A stretch of 64,000 nucleotides of DNA from Sphaerisporangium siamense (GCF_014205275.1 NZ_JACHND010000001.1:3224001-3288000); one strand, 5' to 3'; counted from the first letter of the stretch, positions 48,682 through 57,022 are shown. Translations and numbers: made by a program. Notes: generated by a model not told the origin, from the letters alone.

Positions 48682-50545
48682 CGGCACCTCCATCCGGGAT
48701 GGTCCGCTCGGCCGCCCATCCCGCCTCCAGCAGGATGTCCAGGAAGCGCCGCGCGAAATCCTCGTCCACGGGGAGCTCGGTGGCGGCTTCCGCGTACCGC
48801 CGCACGGCCTCCCGGTCCCGCGCCCCGTCGATGCCGTGCGCCAGGGCGACCATCAGCGCGTATCCGCGTGCCCGGTCCGCGGTCAGCCGCGCCCCGATCC
48901 ACTCCTCGCCGTCCCGATCCGCGTCCTCCGCGAGCCCCCGCAGGTTGAACGGCCCGTCCCACCGGCGCACCGGCACCCGCCCGCCCGCGGGCGCGGGCGT
49001 GTCGTCCGGCAGCAGCGCGGCCACGTGCCCGGCGAGGCCCTCCACCCACCGGCGGGGTCCGTCCCCTCCCTGGTCTCCGCAGATGACATCGACCCACTCG
49101 ACGGCCGCCACCGCGACCCGCGTACGGTGCCGCACCCCGTCCTCGCCGGGTGTGGACGGGCCGCCGGGGAGGCGGTCGAGGAGGCGGGCGGCGGCCCAGC
49201 GGAGGGCGATGGACTCCAGTTCCGGGCGGTCGGCGGGGGTGGCGGTGGCGAGGGTCGCGGCGATGGCCGCGGCCAGGGTCGTCGTGCGCCGCAGCTCGGC
49301 CGGGTCCACCTTGTCGAGGGTGTCGGCCGAGCTGTGGTTGAAGCGGTCGGGCCAGTGGCCGAGCGCGACGGCCGGGCAGGCGATCGAGCGGTCGGCCAGC
49401 AGGGCGTGGTCGGAGGCCCCGACGAACGGCGTGGCGCGCCAGGCCCACGTATCGCAGGCCACCGCGCCGGTGTAGGAGCGCGCGGCCTGCGGGAGCAGCG
49501 CGGCGGCGTGCTCGGCGAGCGCGCTGACGAAGCCGGGCAGGTGGTCGGGGGCGCGCTCCACGATGAGCGGGCCGCCGCAGAGCCGCTGGTCCTCGCCCGC
49601 CATGTCCACGTTCACCGCCGCCATGGGGACGACGCGGGCGACGTCGTGGAGGTAGGCGGCCATGCCGGTGAACTCCGGTGCCCAGACGAACCGCACGCCC
49701 CGGCGCGGACGGGTCCCGGCCAGCATCCGGGCGGCGGCCAGCAGCGCGGCGACCCCGGTCGCGTTGTCGTTGGCGCTCGGCATGGGGTGACACAGGTGCG
49801 CGTACAGCAGCACCTCGTCCGCTTCCTCGCCCGGGATGAGCCCGGTGACCAGCGGCATGGAGGCGTCCTCGCGCACGTCCACCGTGACGCGGGCCCGTCC
49901 GGCCGCGACCAGCACCGCCGCGCGTCCCCGCGGGAGGCTGAACGCGAACAGCGGCGCCCCGCCGCGCAGCTCGACGCGTCCGACGCCGCCGTTCGCGGAC
50001 ACCTGGTCGGTGACGAGCCCGGTCGCGCCCTCCCGCTGGGCCAGTTCCAGCGCGAGAGGCAACGGGACGGACGGGTCGTCGTGCACGGCGAGCGCGCCGC
50101 GCAAGGGCCCGGCCCCGATCCGGACGACCGGCAACTCCACCCCGTCCGGGCCGGTCGCCGCGGAGTGCGCGGCCAGGACGAACGGCTCGTCGGGGTAGCG
50201 CGCCAGAGGGAACCACCCGCCCGGGAGAGAGAACCCCTCCGAGGCGTGGAGAGGGCCCTCGCTCCGGACGAGAGAGGACGGGCCGGAGAGTTCGGCGCGG
50301 ACCGGGGTCCAGGAGGCGGGGGCGCGGAAGGTCCACCAGCGGCGGGCGCCGTCGGCGGGGAAGTGGTGCAGGCGCACCTCGCGCAGCCCGGCCTCCTCGG
50401 CGCGGGCGGCGACGTGCCCGGCCGCCGCCACGATGCCCGAGGACGCCTGGTAGCGGTCGGACGCGCACACCGCGGCGACGTCGGCCATGGCCGCGGCGGT
50501 GTCGAACAGGGAGTGCAGGCGTGCGATGGTGGTGGCGACGCTCAC
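48662..50545 (-). CDS. M28/DUF4910-like zinc aminopeptidase
   Basis: This 627-aa protein has an N-terminal PA-like insert and a zinc aminopeptidase core: LLYAHLCHPMPSANDNATGVAALLAAARML, RFVWAPEFTGMAAYL and the later HSSADTLDKVDP loop. The HxCHP..ANDN signature is that of DUF4910-type M28 relatives. A C-terminal helical tail of about 170 residues contains VAAVEWVDVICGDQGGDGPRRW. No signal peptide is present, so it acts in the cytoplasm. It may trim a precursor or remove an N-terminal residue from the product. The start is GTG, overlapping the methyltransferase-aminotransferase gene (GTGA). Confidence 0.82.
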   Translation of the reverse strand: MSVATTIARLHSLFDTAAAMADVAAVCASDRYQASSGIVAAAGHVAARAEEAGLREVRLHHFPADGARRWWTFRAPASWTPVRAELSGPSSLVRSEGPLHASEGFSLPGGWFPLARYPDEPFVLAAHSAATGPDGVELPVVRIGAGPLRGALAVHDDPSVPLPLALELAQREGATGLVTDQVSANGGVGRVELRGGAPLFAFSLPRGRAAVLVAAGRARVTVDVREDASMPLVTGLIPGEEADEVLLYAHLCHPMPSANDNATGVAALLAAARMLAGTRPRRGVRFVWAPEFTGMAAYLHDVARVVPMAAVNVDMAGEDQRLCGGPLIVERAPDHLPGFVSALAEHAAALLPQAARSYTGAVACDTWAWRATPFVGASDHALLADRSIACPAVALGHWPDRFNHSSADTLDKVDPAELRRTTTLAAAIAATLATATPADRPELESIALRWAAARLLDRLPGGPSTPGEDGVRHRTRVAVAAVEWVDVICGDQGGDGPRRWVEGLAGHVAALLPDDTPAPAGGRVPVRRWDGPFNLRGLAEDADRDGEEWIGARLTADRARGYALMVALAHGIDGARDREAVRRYAEAATELPVDEDFARRFLDILLEAGWAAERTIPDGGADAPAHA

Positions 50546-52398
50546 CGGCCCACCACGGCGCGGAACGCGTCCCTCCTGGCCCGCGACAGCGGCACGCTGA
50601 TCCTCGTCAGCGGCGCGGCGAACAGCGGGCGCACGGGCTTGCCGAGGATGCCGGGCGGGCACGGCCGCGAGGTCGTCACCCACGGCAGCGCCGGATGCCC
50701 CGGCTCCACGGTCACGCCGAGGGACCGCAGCCCGTCGATCAGCTCCGGCTTGGCCTCCGCGACGGCGGCGCGCAGCGGGGCCAGCGCGTCGCCGCGGTCG
50801 AGCAGCCGCAGCGCCACCTCCATGGGCAGCGCGGAGGCCGCGAGCGGCGGCGCCACCCGGCGCAGGTCCGCGCCCACCCCCGCCGAGGTGATCGCGAACC
50901 CGGTGCGCAGGCCGCCGCAGCAGTACCCCTTGGACACGCTGCGCAGCACGACGAGGCCGTCCACCCGCGAGGTGAGCGGCACGGCGCTGGCCTGCGGGCC
51001 CGCGTAGGTGGCGCCGGCCTCGTCCACCACGAGCAGCGCCCCCACCGCCGCGGCGGCCTCGGCCAGCGCGCGGATACGGTCGAGCGGCGGCAGGACGCCG
51101 AGGACGCCCGGCCGCTCGACGAGCACGAGCGAGGGCCGCGTGCGGGCGATCAGCTCCGGCGCGTCGTCGGCGGACGGGTCGAAGGGGCGCAGGGCGACGC
51201 CGAGCGCGGACGCCCAGGCGGGCAGGTCGGGGTGGGCGTAGGGCGTGCAGAGCAGGGTGCCGGGCGCGGCGAGCAGGCTCAGCGCGTGCAGCAGCCCGGT
51301 CGTGCCCGCGCCCGCGACCACGCGGTCCGGGGTGATGTCGGCGCCGAAGTGCCGCGCGAGCACGGGCGCCGCGCGCCCGCCGCCGTAGGGATCGTCCACG
51401 GCCAGCCCTCGCGCCACCTCGCCGAAGCCCGCCCCGGGACCGCCGGCGGCTTCCGCACGGTACTCGCCCCGCGTCCCGTTCCGGTGGTGTGCTCCGTTCG
51501 CGGCGCCGTCGGCGGACGCCGACGCGTGGGCCTCGGCCCAGGCGGCTTCGATGGCGTCGCGGGCGTACTCGACCTCGTCGGGGGCCCAGCGCAGGTCCAG
51601 GGTGCCCGGGGCGGGCGTCGCGCGGGCGTAGTCGAGGACGGCGGGCTCGGGCCGGCGCGGGACCCGGGCGACGAACTGGACGTAGCGGGTGTCCACCTGG
51701 ACCGGGGACCCGGCGGCGAAGTCGGCGTCGGCGCGCACGATCTCGTACCCGGAGTCGCGGAGCATGGCGGCGACCTCGGGCGGCTGGTAGAGCCGGAGGT
51801 CGTCGCGCAGCCGGGCGACCGCGCCGTCGGGCCGGGTGACGCGCAGCTCGCCGCGGCTGCGCCCGCTCATCGCGTCGTAGGAGCGGGCGAACTCGTAGAC
51901 GGTCCCCTCGGCCTCGAACCGGTCGGAGGCGCGGTAGCGGGCGAGGATGCCGGTCACGCTGGAGTGGTCCAGGATCAGCAGCCCGCCGGGGACGAGCCGG
52001 TCGCGCACCCGGCGCAGCAGCCTCCGCTGCTCCTCGTCCTCGCCCCAGCCGAAGCTCTGCAGGCAGACGGCGGCGTCCGCCTCGGGCAACGGGGCCCGCT
52101 CCAGCAGGTCGGCGCACACCACGCTCAGCGGGACCCCGGCCCGCCGCGCGGCCTCCTCGGCGCGGTCCAGCGCCCACCTGCTGACGTCGACGCCGACGAC
52201 CTCGAAGCCGTGCTCGGCCAGCGGGACCGCGTGCCGTCCGAGACCGCAGCCGAGGTCGAGCACGCGCCGTCCGGGCGCGTGCTCCTCCAGCGTCTTGACC
52301 AGGTAGGCGACCTCGCCCGCCGTGCGCGCGGCGGTGTACTCGTGGCGGACGAGGCTCCAGAAGTCGGGGGAGAAGTAGCCGGTGTACCACCGGCTCAT
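50542..52398 (-). CDS. Methyltransferase-aminotransferase fusion
   Basis: This 618-aa protein joins two enzymes. Residues 1-270 form a SAM methyltransferase (motif I RRVLDLGCGLGRHAVPL, 44-60; an Asp at the end of strand 2 in VVGVDVSRWALDRA). After an Ala/Gly-rich linker (about 285-340), residues 345-618 form a fold-type I PLP enzyme like HisC/class I-II aminotransferases, with Lys490 in LRSVSKGYCCGGLRTGF and ligands in VVDEAGATY. The ATG overlaps the next gene (ATGA at 52395). I do not know this fusion from any described pathway. It may make or methylate an unusual amino acid. Confidence 0.85.
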   Translation of the reverse strand: MSRWYTGYFSPDFWSLVRHEYTAARTAGEVAYLVKTLEEHAPGRRVLDLGCGLGRHAVPLAEHGFEVVGVDVSRWALDRAEEAARRAGVPLSVVCADLLERAPLPEADAAVCLQSFGWGEDEEQRRLLRRVRDRLVPGGLLILDHSSVTGILARYRASDRFEAEGTVYEFARSYDAMSGRSRGELRVTRPDGAVARLRDDLRLYQPPEVAAMLRDSGYEIVRADADFAAGSPVQVDTRYVQFVARVPRRPEPAVLDYARATPAPGTLDLRWAPDEVEYARDAIEAAWAEAHASASADGAANGAHHRNGTRGEYRAEAAGGPGAGFGEVARGLAVDDPYGGGRAAPVLARHFGADITPDRVVAGAGTTGLLHALSLLAAPGTLLCTPYAHPDLPAWASALGVALRPFDPSADDAPELIARTRPSLVLVERPGVLGVLPPLDRIRALAEAAAAVGALLVVDEAGATYAGPQASAVPLTSRVDGLVVLRSVSKGYCCGGLRTGFAITSAGVGADLRRVAPPLAASALPMEVALRLLDRGDALAPLRAAVAEAKPELIDGLRSLGVTVEPGHPALPWVTTSRPCPPGILGKPVRPLFAAPLTRISVPLSRARRDAFRAVVGR

Positions 52399-53600
52399 GA
52401 GAAGCCCTGGGCGCCGAAGAACTCGCACACGTCGCACAGGTCGGGCGGGTTCTGCACCCCTTCCTGCAGGATGTAGACGCCTTCGCAGACGCGGCACTTC
52501 TGCTCGACGAACGGGAACATGTAGCGCTGCATGTTCGCGAACGACTCGAACAGGTAGTAGTCGACGCCGGGCCACAGGCCGTACAGGTGGTCGGCCATGG
52601 CGTAGGCCATCGAGCGGTCCTGGGGGCCGGTGGTGAACCGGCCGGGGGCGCCCTGGCGGTTGAGCTCGGGGGCGACGAGCTCCAGGTAGAGCATCAGCTC
52701 CTTCTTGGTGATGCGGTAGAGCGGGAAGATGTAGCGCATCCCGCCGATCTCCCGCACCGGGATGCCGCCCATGCGGTAGCCGGACATGATCCAGGTCACC
52801 ATGCTGGCGACGAGGTCGTCGCCGTTGAAGCCGAACGCGACGGTCTGCGCGCCGGTCTCGACGGCGTGGTTCTCCAGCATGCGGCGCAGCACCTGGTGGC
52901 CGACGACCATGTTGAGGTGGCGGTTCTCCCCGGAGACCACGGAGTTCATGGCCTCCACGAAGGGCCTGCGCATCTTGAAGACCCGCTCGATGTCGGAGGC
53001 GGTGACGATGGCCTGGTCGATGCCGAGCTCCGCCGCCGAGGCGCGGGCCGCCGCGAACGTCGCCGGCTCCTCCCAGTCGGGCAGGCCGGTGATCGTGACC
53101 GAGGTCATGGGCACGTGCGGGATCCGGTCGCGGGTGCGCTCCATGAGCTTGAGCAGGGCCACGCTGTCCCTGCCGCCGGACAGCCCGATCACGACCGGCT
53201 CGCCGGCCCGCAGGACGCCGCCTCCGACGACGCTCTGGACGAACGCCTCCTCGACGTACCGGATGAATCCCTCGGCGTCGAAGTGCTCGACCCGGTGCTC
53301 CAACTGCCCGTTGACGTCGAACATCACGGTCTTGACGTAGACGGGGTCGGGGGTGGCGTAGACGGTGCGCGCCGGCTTGCGGATCACGTCCATGTCGTAG
53401 TGGCGCACCTGACGGATCTCGATCACGTCGTCGGGGCCGACGGTGGTGGTCTCTTCTGGAACGATTTTCCCGTTACGAGTGGTCAAGACGGCGTTGACGG
53501 GAATGCCGTGGGCCGTCAGGATTTCAGTCAGCGGCCGACCGGGGGTGGCGCTCAGCGTCTCCGAGCCACCGACTTTGTCATGGAAGACGACGTGTGCCAC
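52395..53600 (-). CDS. Ubiquitin-like domain fused to PP-loop ATPase (TtcA-like)
   Basis: This 401-aa protein has a beta-grasp N-terminal domain (about 1-70: LTEILTAHGIPVNAVLTTRNGKIVPEETTTVGPDDVIEIRQV, similar to ThiS/MoaD-type sulfur carriers but without a free GG end). A PP-loop ATPase follows, with SGGRDS at 141-146, then NHLNMVVGH/FGFNGDDLVASMV motifs as in TtcA/Ncs6 tRNA thiolases. The C-terminal zinc ribbon has C369, C372, C389 and C392. It should adenylate a substrate and perhaps insert sulfur. GTG at 53600 has a GGGAG site; GTG at 53615 gives 5 more residues. First gene of the minus-strand operon. Confidence 0.82.
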   Translation of the reverse strand: MAHVVFHDKVGGSETLSATPGRPLTEILTAHGIPVNAVLTTRNGKIVPEETTTVGPDDVIEIRQVRHYDMDVIRKPARTVYATPDPVYVKTVMFDVNGQLEHRVEHFDAEGFIRYVEEAFVQSVVGGGVLRAGEPVVIGLSGGRDSVALLKLMERTRDRIPHVPMTSVTITGLPDWEEPATFAAARASAAELGIDQAIVTASDIERVFKMRRPFVEAMNSVVSGENRHLNMVVGHQVLRRMLENHAVETGAQTVAFGFNGDDLVASMVTWIMSGYRMGGIPVREIGGMRYIFPLYRITKKELMLYLELVAPELNRQGAPGRFTTGPQDRSMAYAMADHLYGLWPGVDYYLFESFANMQRYMFPFVEQKCRVCEGVYILQEGVQNPPDLCDVCEFFGAQGFS

Positions 53601-53632
53601 GACTTTCTCCCTCACTGCTGTGATGTGCGCCT

Positions 53633-53663
53633 AGTATGGGGTCATTTTGGTCATTGGCGTCAA
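53633..53663 (-). promoter_or_regulatory. Possible promoter of the PP-loop/MT-AT/M28/MFS operon
   Basis: On the minus strand TTGACG (53663-53658) and CATACT (53638-53633) are separated by 19 bp. The region is unusually AT-rich and lies in the 104-bp gap between divergent operons. The spacing is long, so the call is tentative. Confidence 0.45.
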
Positions 53664-53704
53664 GGGTTCGGGTCCATGGACCAGGTAGCCATGTCAGGGG
53701 GGTC

Positions 53705-54709
53705 ATGAGCTCGTCTTTGACCGTCGAAGTACATAAGTCGGTCGATACCGTTGACGAAGCCGAATGGGATGATGTTGTATCTAGGGCGGGCGCGCCGGTG
53801 TTTTATCGCCTGGGCTATTTGCGCGCCTACGAGCGTTTTCCGCTGACCGACGTCGAGGCGTTCTTCTATTTCGTCGTACGCGACGCCGGGCGGGCCGTCA
53901 CCGTTCTGCCCGTCTCGCTGCTGCGCGGCGTCGACCCCCTCGGCCACCTCCGTCCCCGCTACCCCGTCGCGGCGGCCGACCGCGGCCTGCTCAGCCACGT
54001 CTGGCACTGCTACGACGCGTGGCTGCCGGGCGAGCCGCACACCGGCGTGGTCGTCGCGGCGATGCGCGACCTCGCCGCCGAGCTCGGCGCCGACTGGTAC
54101 GGCTTCATCAACGTGCCGAGCGGCTCGGCGCTCGGCGCCGCCCTGGTCGCCGAGGGCTTCCCCGCCGAGCACATCGAGGACCGCTTCCGCGTGGACCTGC
54201 GCGGCATGACCGACGTCGAGGGGTACATCGCGGCGGCCAGGCCCCGGGGCCGGGCGAACCTGCGCCGCAACGGCCGCAGGGCGGCCGAGGCCGGGGTGAC
54301 CGTCCGCGCCATGGAGACCGCCGACGGGGACCTGATGGAGGTGGCCGCGCTGTGCGCCGCCACCTCCGACCGGCACGGCACCGGCGCCTTCTACCCGCCC
54401 GAGCTGTTCGCCGGCTTCGTCACCGCGCTCGGCGGCAACGCCTGCCTGATCGAGGTGCGGGAGCGCGACAGGCTGGTCGCCGCGGGCGTCTGCCTACGCG
54501 ACGAGACCCGCTTCCACGCCTGGGCCTGCGGGGTGGACTACGAGATCGGCGGCAACTACAGCCCCTACCCGGTCCTGTTCGCGGCGACGGCCGAGCAGGC
54601 GCTGCGCCAGGGCCGCCAGGTGATGGAGGGCGGCCGGGGCAACCACGCCTTCAAGCTCAAGCACGGGCTCACGCCCGTTCCCCTCGACGCCTGCCTGCGC
54701 GCCGTCTGA
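53705..54709 (+). CDS. FemAB/GNAT-like acyltransferase 1
   Basis: This 334-aa protein resembles FemAB-like GNAT proteins that transfer acyl or aminoacyl groups, often from aminoacyl-tRNA. Key pattern: an N-terminal GNAT-like half, the basic helix PRGRANLRRNGRRAAEAGVTVRAM (about 180-203), and a second GNAT half ending EGGRGNHAFKLKHGLTPVPLDACLR. ATG at 53705 follows a G-rich site. The stop overlaps the second copy (TGATG at 54707-54711). A role in adding an amino acid to a peptide is plausible by family, not proven. Confidence 0.78.
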   Translation: MSSSLTVEVHKSVDTVDEAEWDDVVSRAGAPVFYRLGYLRAYERFPLTDVEAFFYFVVRDAGRAVTVLPVSLLRGVDPLGHLRPRYPVAAADRGLLSHVWHCYDAWLPGEPHTGVVVAAMRDLAAELGADWYGFINVPSGSALGAALVAEGFPAEHIEDRFRVDLRGMTDVEGYIAAARPRGRANLRRNGRRAAEAGVTVRAMETADGDLMEVAALCAATSDRHGTGAFYPPELFAGFVTALGGNACLIEVRERDRLVAAGVCLRDETRFHAWACGVDYEIGGNYSPYPVLFAATAEQALRQGRQVMEGGRGNHAFKLKHGLTPVPLDACLRAV

Positions 54710-55824
54710 TGCGGGCGTTCGCGGCGGTCCCCGGCCGCGTCGCGGACTGGGACCGGCTGAGCGCCGGCGGGCCGATGTTCGCGACCCCCGAATGGCTGGA
54801 CGCGATGCGCGGCCGCGTCCCCGGCGCGGCCTACACCTTCGCGCTGCGCGAGGCGGGGGAGACGCGCCTGGCCCTCTACGGCACCGTCCTGGACCGCGAG
54901 GCGACCGGCGAGATCTTCGACCTGCCGTACATCCTGGCGGGCGACCCGCGCGTGTTCCCGCTGAGCGAGGCGTCGCGCGCCGCCCGCGCCACCTGGCGGG
55001 TGCCGCCCGCGCAGAGCTGGTACCCCAACCTGGTCGTGATGCTGCCCGGCTACGAGTGCCACGCGCTCGGCCCGCTGGCCGCCGACACCGGCGCGCTGTC
55101 GGAGCTGGTCGGCGCCATCGTCGCCTGGGCGAAGGAGCGCGACCTGCGCGCCGTCGCGTTCCTGTACACGCCGCCGGGCGCGGCGGCGCTCCGGCGAGCC
55201 CTGCCCGGGCACGGCTTCACCCGCGTCCCGCTCAGCTACTCCTGCGAGCTGCCCCTGCCCGGCGCCGGGTTCGACGACTACCTGGCCGCCCTGCCGCGCA
55301 AGCAGCGCACCGAGACCCGCAGGGAGCTGCGCGTGCTGGCCGCCGCGGGCGTGCGGGTGCGCGCGGTGCCGGTGGCGGACGTCCCCGAGGACGTCGTGAC
55401 GCTCAAGTGCGCCCACTCGGCCAAGTACAACGGCAGGCCCGCCGACCGGGCCAAGGTGCGCGCCCGCCTGGAAGGGCTGTGCGCCCTGCGCGACCCCCTG
55501 CTGTTCCGCGCCGAGTTGGATGGCACGCTGGTCGGCTACGGGCTCTTCGCCCGGTACGGCGACGTCTGGTACTGCGTGAGCACCGGCATGGACTACGCCC
55601 GCGCGGAGTCGCGCAACGCCTACTTCGCGACCGTCTTCTACGAGCCCGTCCGCCTGGCCCCCGAGGCGGGGGTGCGGCGCGTCCACTACGGGCAGGCCAC
55701 CTGGCGCGCCAAGATGTCGCGCGGGTGCGAGGCCGTCGAGATGCCCGGCTGGGTGCGCGCCGAGGACCCGGCGCTGGCCCGGGTGGTGGCCGACAGCGCC
55801 GGGACGACCGTACCGGCGTTTTGA
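54709..55824 (+). CDS. FemAB/GNAT-like acyltransferase 2
   Basis: This 371-aa protein is a distant relative of the gene before it: a GNAT-like N-terminal part, the basic helix LPRKQRTETRRELRVLAAAGVRVRAV (about 199-224), then ALRDPLLFRAELDGTLVGYGLFARYGDVWYCVSTGMDY and VRRVHYGQATWRAKMSRGCE. It is directly coupled to copy 1 by TGATG. Two different FemAB-like enzymes in tandem suggest two successive acyl or aminoacyl transfers. It ends 3 bp before the convergent NDPK-like gene. Confidence 0.76.
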   Translation: MRAFAAVPGRVADWDRLSAGGPMFATPEWLDAMRGRVPGAAYTFALREAGETRLALYGTVLDREATGEIFDLPYILAGDPRVFPLSEASRAARATWRVPPAQSWYPNLVVMLPGYECHALGPLAADTGALSELVGAIVAWAKERDLRAVAFLYTPPGAAALRRALPGHGFTRVPLSYSCELPLPGAGFDDYLAALPRKQRTETRRELRVLAAAGVRVRAVPVADVPEDVVTLKCAHSAKYNGRPADRAKVRARLEGLCALRDPLLFRAELDGTLVGYGLFARYGDVWYCVSTGMDYARAESRNAYFATVFYEPVRLAPEAGVRRVHYGQATWRAKMSRGCEAVEMPGWVRAEDPALARVVADSAGTTVPAF

Positions 55825-55827
55825 GTC

Positions 55828-56688
55828 TCAGGAGCCCCGGCGCAGCGGCGGGAAGGTCATGGACGTCTTGAGCACCGCGTGCTCCCAGGGGTCCAGGGTC
55901 AGGCCGTAGGGGGCCATGCGCTTCGCCGCGCGGGCCAGGTCCACCTGCGGGTGGCCGGGCAGGTACTCGCAGGAGAGCAGCTCCGCCAGCGGGTGGCCGG
56001 CGGGGAGCAGCGCGGCAAGCTCGGCCCCCGCGCCGGCGTGCGTGGCGCGGGCCAGCTCGGGCGCGGCCTTGCGGCCGTCGGCGGTCAGCTCGGTCCAGAC
56101 GGCGGCGACCACGCGGGACCGCAGCCCGGTCACCACGTCGTCGTACTCCCTGGTCTCCGCCGGAGCGCCGGACTCCAGGAGCGCGACGAGCCCCCGCAGC
56201 TCGGCGGGGTCGTCCACCGCCGTCCCGAGGCCGGGCCCGAAGAACACCGACGCCTCCCGCAGGGAGTCCTCGGGGCTGTCGGAGGTGTGGACGACGCCGA
56301 GCATGGCGTTGACGGCGCGCAGGTCCCGCCGGATCGTGCCCGGGGCGGCCTCGGACGGGTGGCTCGCGCCCTTGATCTCGCGCAGCCGCGCGTGCGCCGA
56401 CCCGGGCGCGCGGTCGTCGTGCGGCCGTTCCTCTACCAGCAGGGCGAGGGTGGGACCGAGGTCGAACACCAGGTCGACCTGCCGGTAGAAGTAGGCCTTC
56501 CATACGGAAGTGATGTTGCGTTCGTGAAAGGCGTCCTGACCGGGGGGACGGTGCCAGAGCACTTCGTACCGTACGGGCGCGAACCCGTGCCGCTCCAGCG
56601 TGTCCAGAACCGGGGAGCACAGGTGACGTTCGAGCGCGTCGGGTGGAAGGAGAACGAGAACGGTCCGCTGCCAATCGATCGCTGTCAC
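55828..56688 (-). CDS. NDP-kinase-like protein with altered active site
   Basis: Residues 1-145 of this 286-aa protein follow nucleoside-diphosphate kinase: RTVLVLLPPDALERHL, the conserved GTIRRDL (R120), and the histidine region LGVVHTSDSPEDSLREASVFF with H134 as the phosphohistidine. The usual Lys of KPDA is Pro, and the Asn before the His is Gly. The C-terminal 140 residues are an extra helical domain. The start is GTG at 56688 with GGAG upstream. It is the last gene of the micro-ORF operon. It may phosphorylate a peptide or nucleotide, or act as a binding protein. Confidence 0.8.
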   Translation of the reverse strand: MTAIDWQRTVLVLLPPDALERHLCSPVLDTLERHGFAPVRYEVLWHRPPGQDAFHERNITSVWKAYFYRQVDLVFDLGPTLALLVEERPHDDRAPGSAHARLREIKGASHPSEAAPGTIRRDLRAVNAMLGVVHTSDSPEDSLREASVFFGPGLGTAVDDPAELRGLVALLESGAPAETREYDDVVTGLRSRVVAAVWTELTADGRKAAPELARATHAGAGAELAALLPAGHPLAELLSCEYLPGHPQVDLARAAKRMAPYGLTLDPWEHAVLKTSMTFPPLRRGS

Positions 56689-56736
56689 CCATCACTCCGT
56701 TTCAGGTCGTCCTGTGGGGATTCTTTCTAGCGACGG

Positions 56737-56790
56737 CTAGCGCGGCGTGGTGACGCGCGGCCGGCGGGCGAGCTTGCGGCGACGGTCCAT
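56737..56790 (-). CDS. Micro-ORF 6 of 6, 17 aa
   Basis: Encodes MDRRRKLARRPRVTTPR. The ribosome site AAAGG lies 7 nt upstream in the end of micro-ORF 5 (3-nt gap between stop and start). It ends with TAG inside a small hairpin at 56727-56740. It keeps the MDRR and RRPR blocks but not the KKG end. Confidence 0.75.
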   Translation of the reverse strand: MDRRRKLARRPRVTTPR

Positions 56791-56793
56791 GGG

Positions 56794-56850
56794 TCAGCCT
56801 TTCTTCGGCGAGAGCCTGGGCCGGCGCAGCGTGTACTGGTGACGGTCCAC
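56794..56850 (-). CDS. Micro-ORF 5 of 6, 18 aa
   Basis: Encodes MDRHQYTLRRPRLSPKKG from a GTG start, with AAGAGG upstream. The stop of micro-ORF 4 is 2 nt before it. It has all three blocks: MDR, RRPR and KKG. Confidence 0.75.
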   Translation of the reverse strand: MDRHQYTLRRPRLSPKKG

Positions 56851-56852
56851 GA

Positions 56853-56903
56853 CTACCTCTTCTTGGGCTTGGTGATCTTGGGGCGGCGTGCCTGGAGAGC
56901 CAT
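56853..56903 (-). CDS. Micro-ORF 4 of 6, 16 aa
   Basis: Encodes MALQARRPKITKPKKR. AAGAAGGGA precedes the ATG by about 6 nt. The central ARRPK block is kept while the start and end differ from the MDRR...KKG pattern. Confidence 0.75.
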   Translation of the reverse strand: MALQARRPKITKPKKR

Positions 56904-56906
56904 GTT

Positions 56907-56951
56907 TCATCCCTTCTTGCTCGGCGGGACGGTGGTGCGGAGCGGCGTCAT
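56907..56951 (-). CDS. Micro-ORF 3 of 6, 14 aa, diverged
   Basis: Encodes MTPLRTTVPPSKKG from the ATG at 56951. No ribosome site stands in front of that ATG. In frame upstream are codons for A-D-H-R-S preceded by AAGGGCTGAC, as in front of micro-ORF 2. The ancestral start may therefore have been lost (now GTC/GCG), making this copy a decayed or restarted member. It keeps the KKG end and lacks RRPR. Confidence 0.55.
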   Translation of the reverse strand: MTPLRTTVPPSKKG

Positions 56952-56970
56952 GGACCGGTGGTCCGCGACG

Positions 56971-57021
56971 TCAGCCCTTCTTGACTCGGGGGCGGCGCGC
57001 CTGGTGGTGCCGACGGTCCAT
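56971..57021 (-). CDS. Micro-ORF 2 of 6, 16 aa
   Basis: Encodes MDRRHHQARRPRVKKG. The ribosome site AAAGGG lies in the end of micro-ORF 1 and only one base separates the stop and start codons. It shows the full MDRR-RRPR-KKG pattern. Confidence 0.8.
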   Translation of the reverse strand: MDRRHHQARRPRVKKG

Positions 57022-57022
57022 G

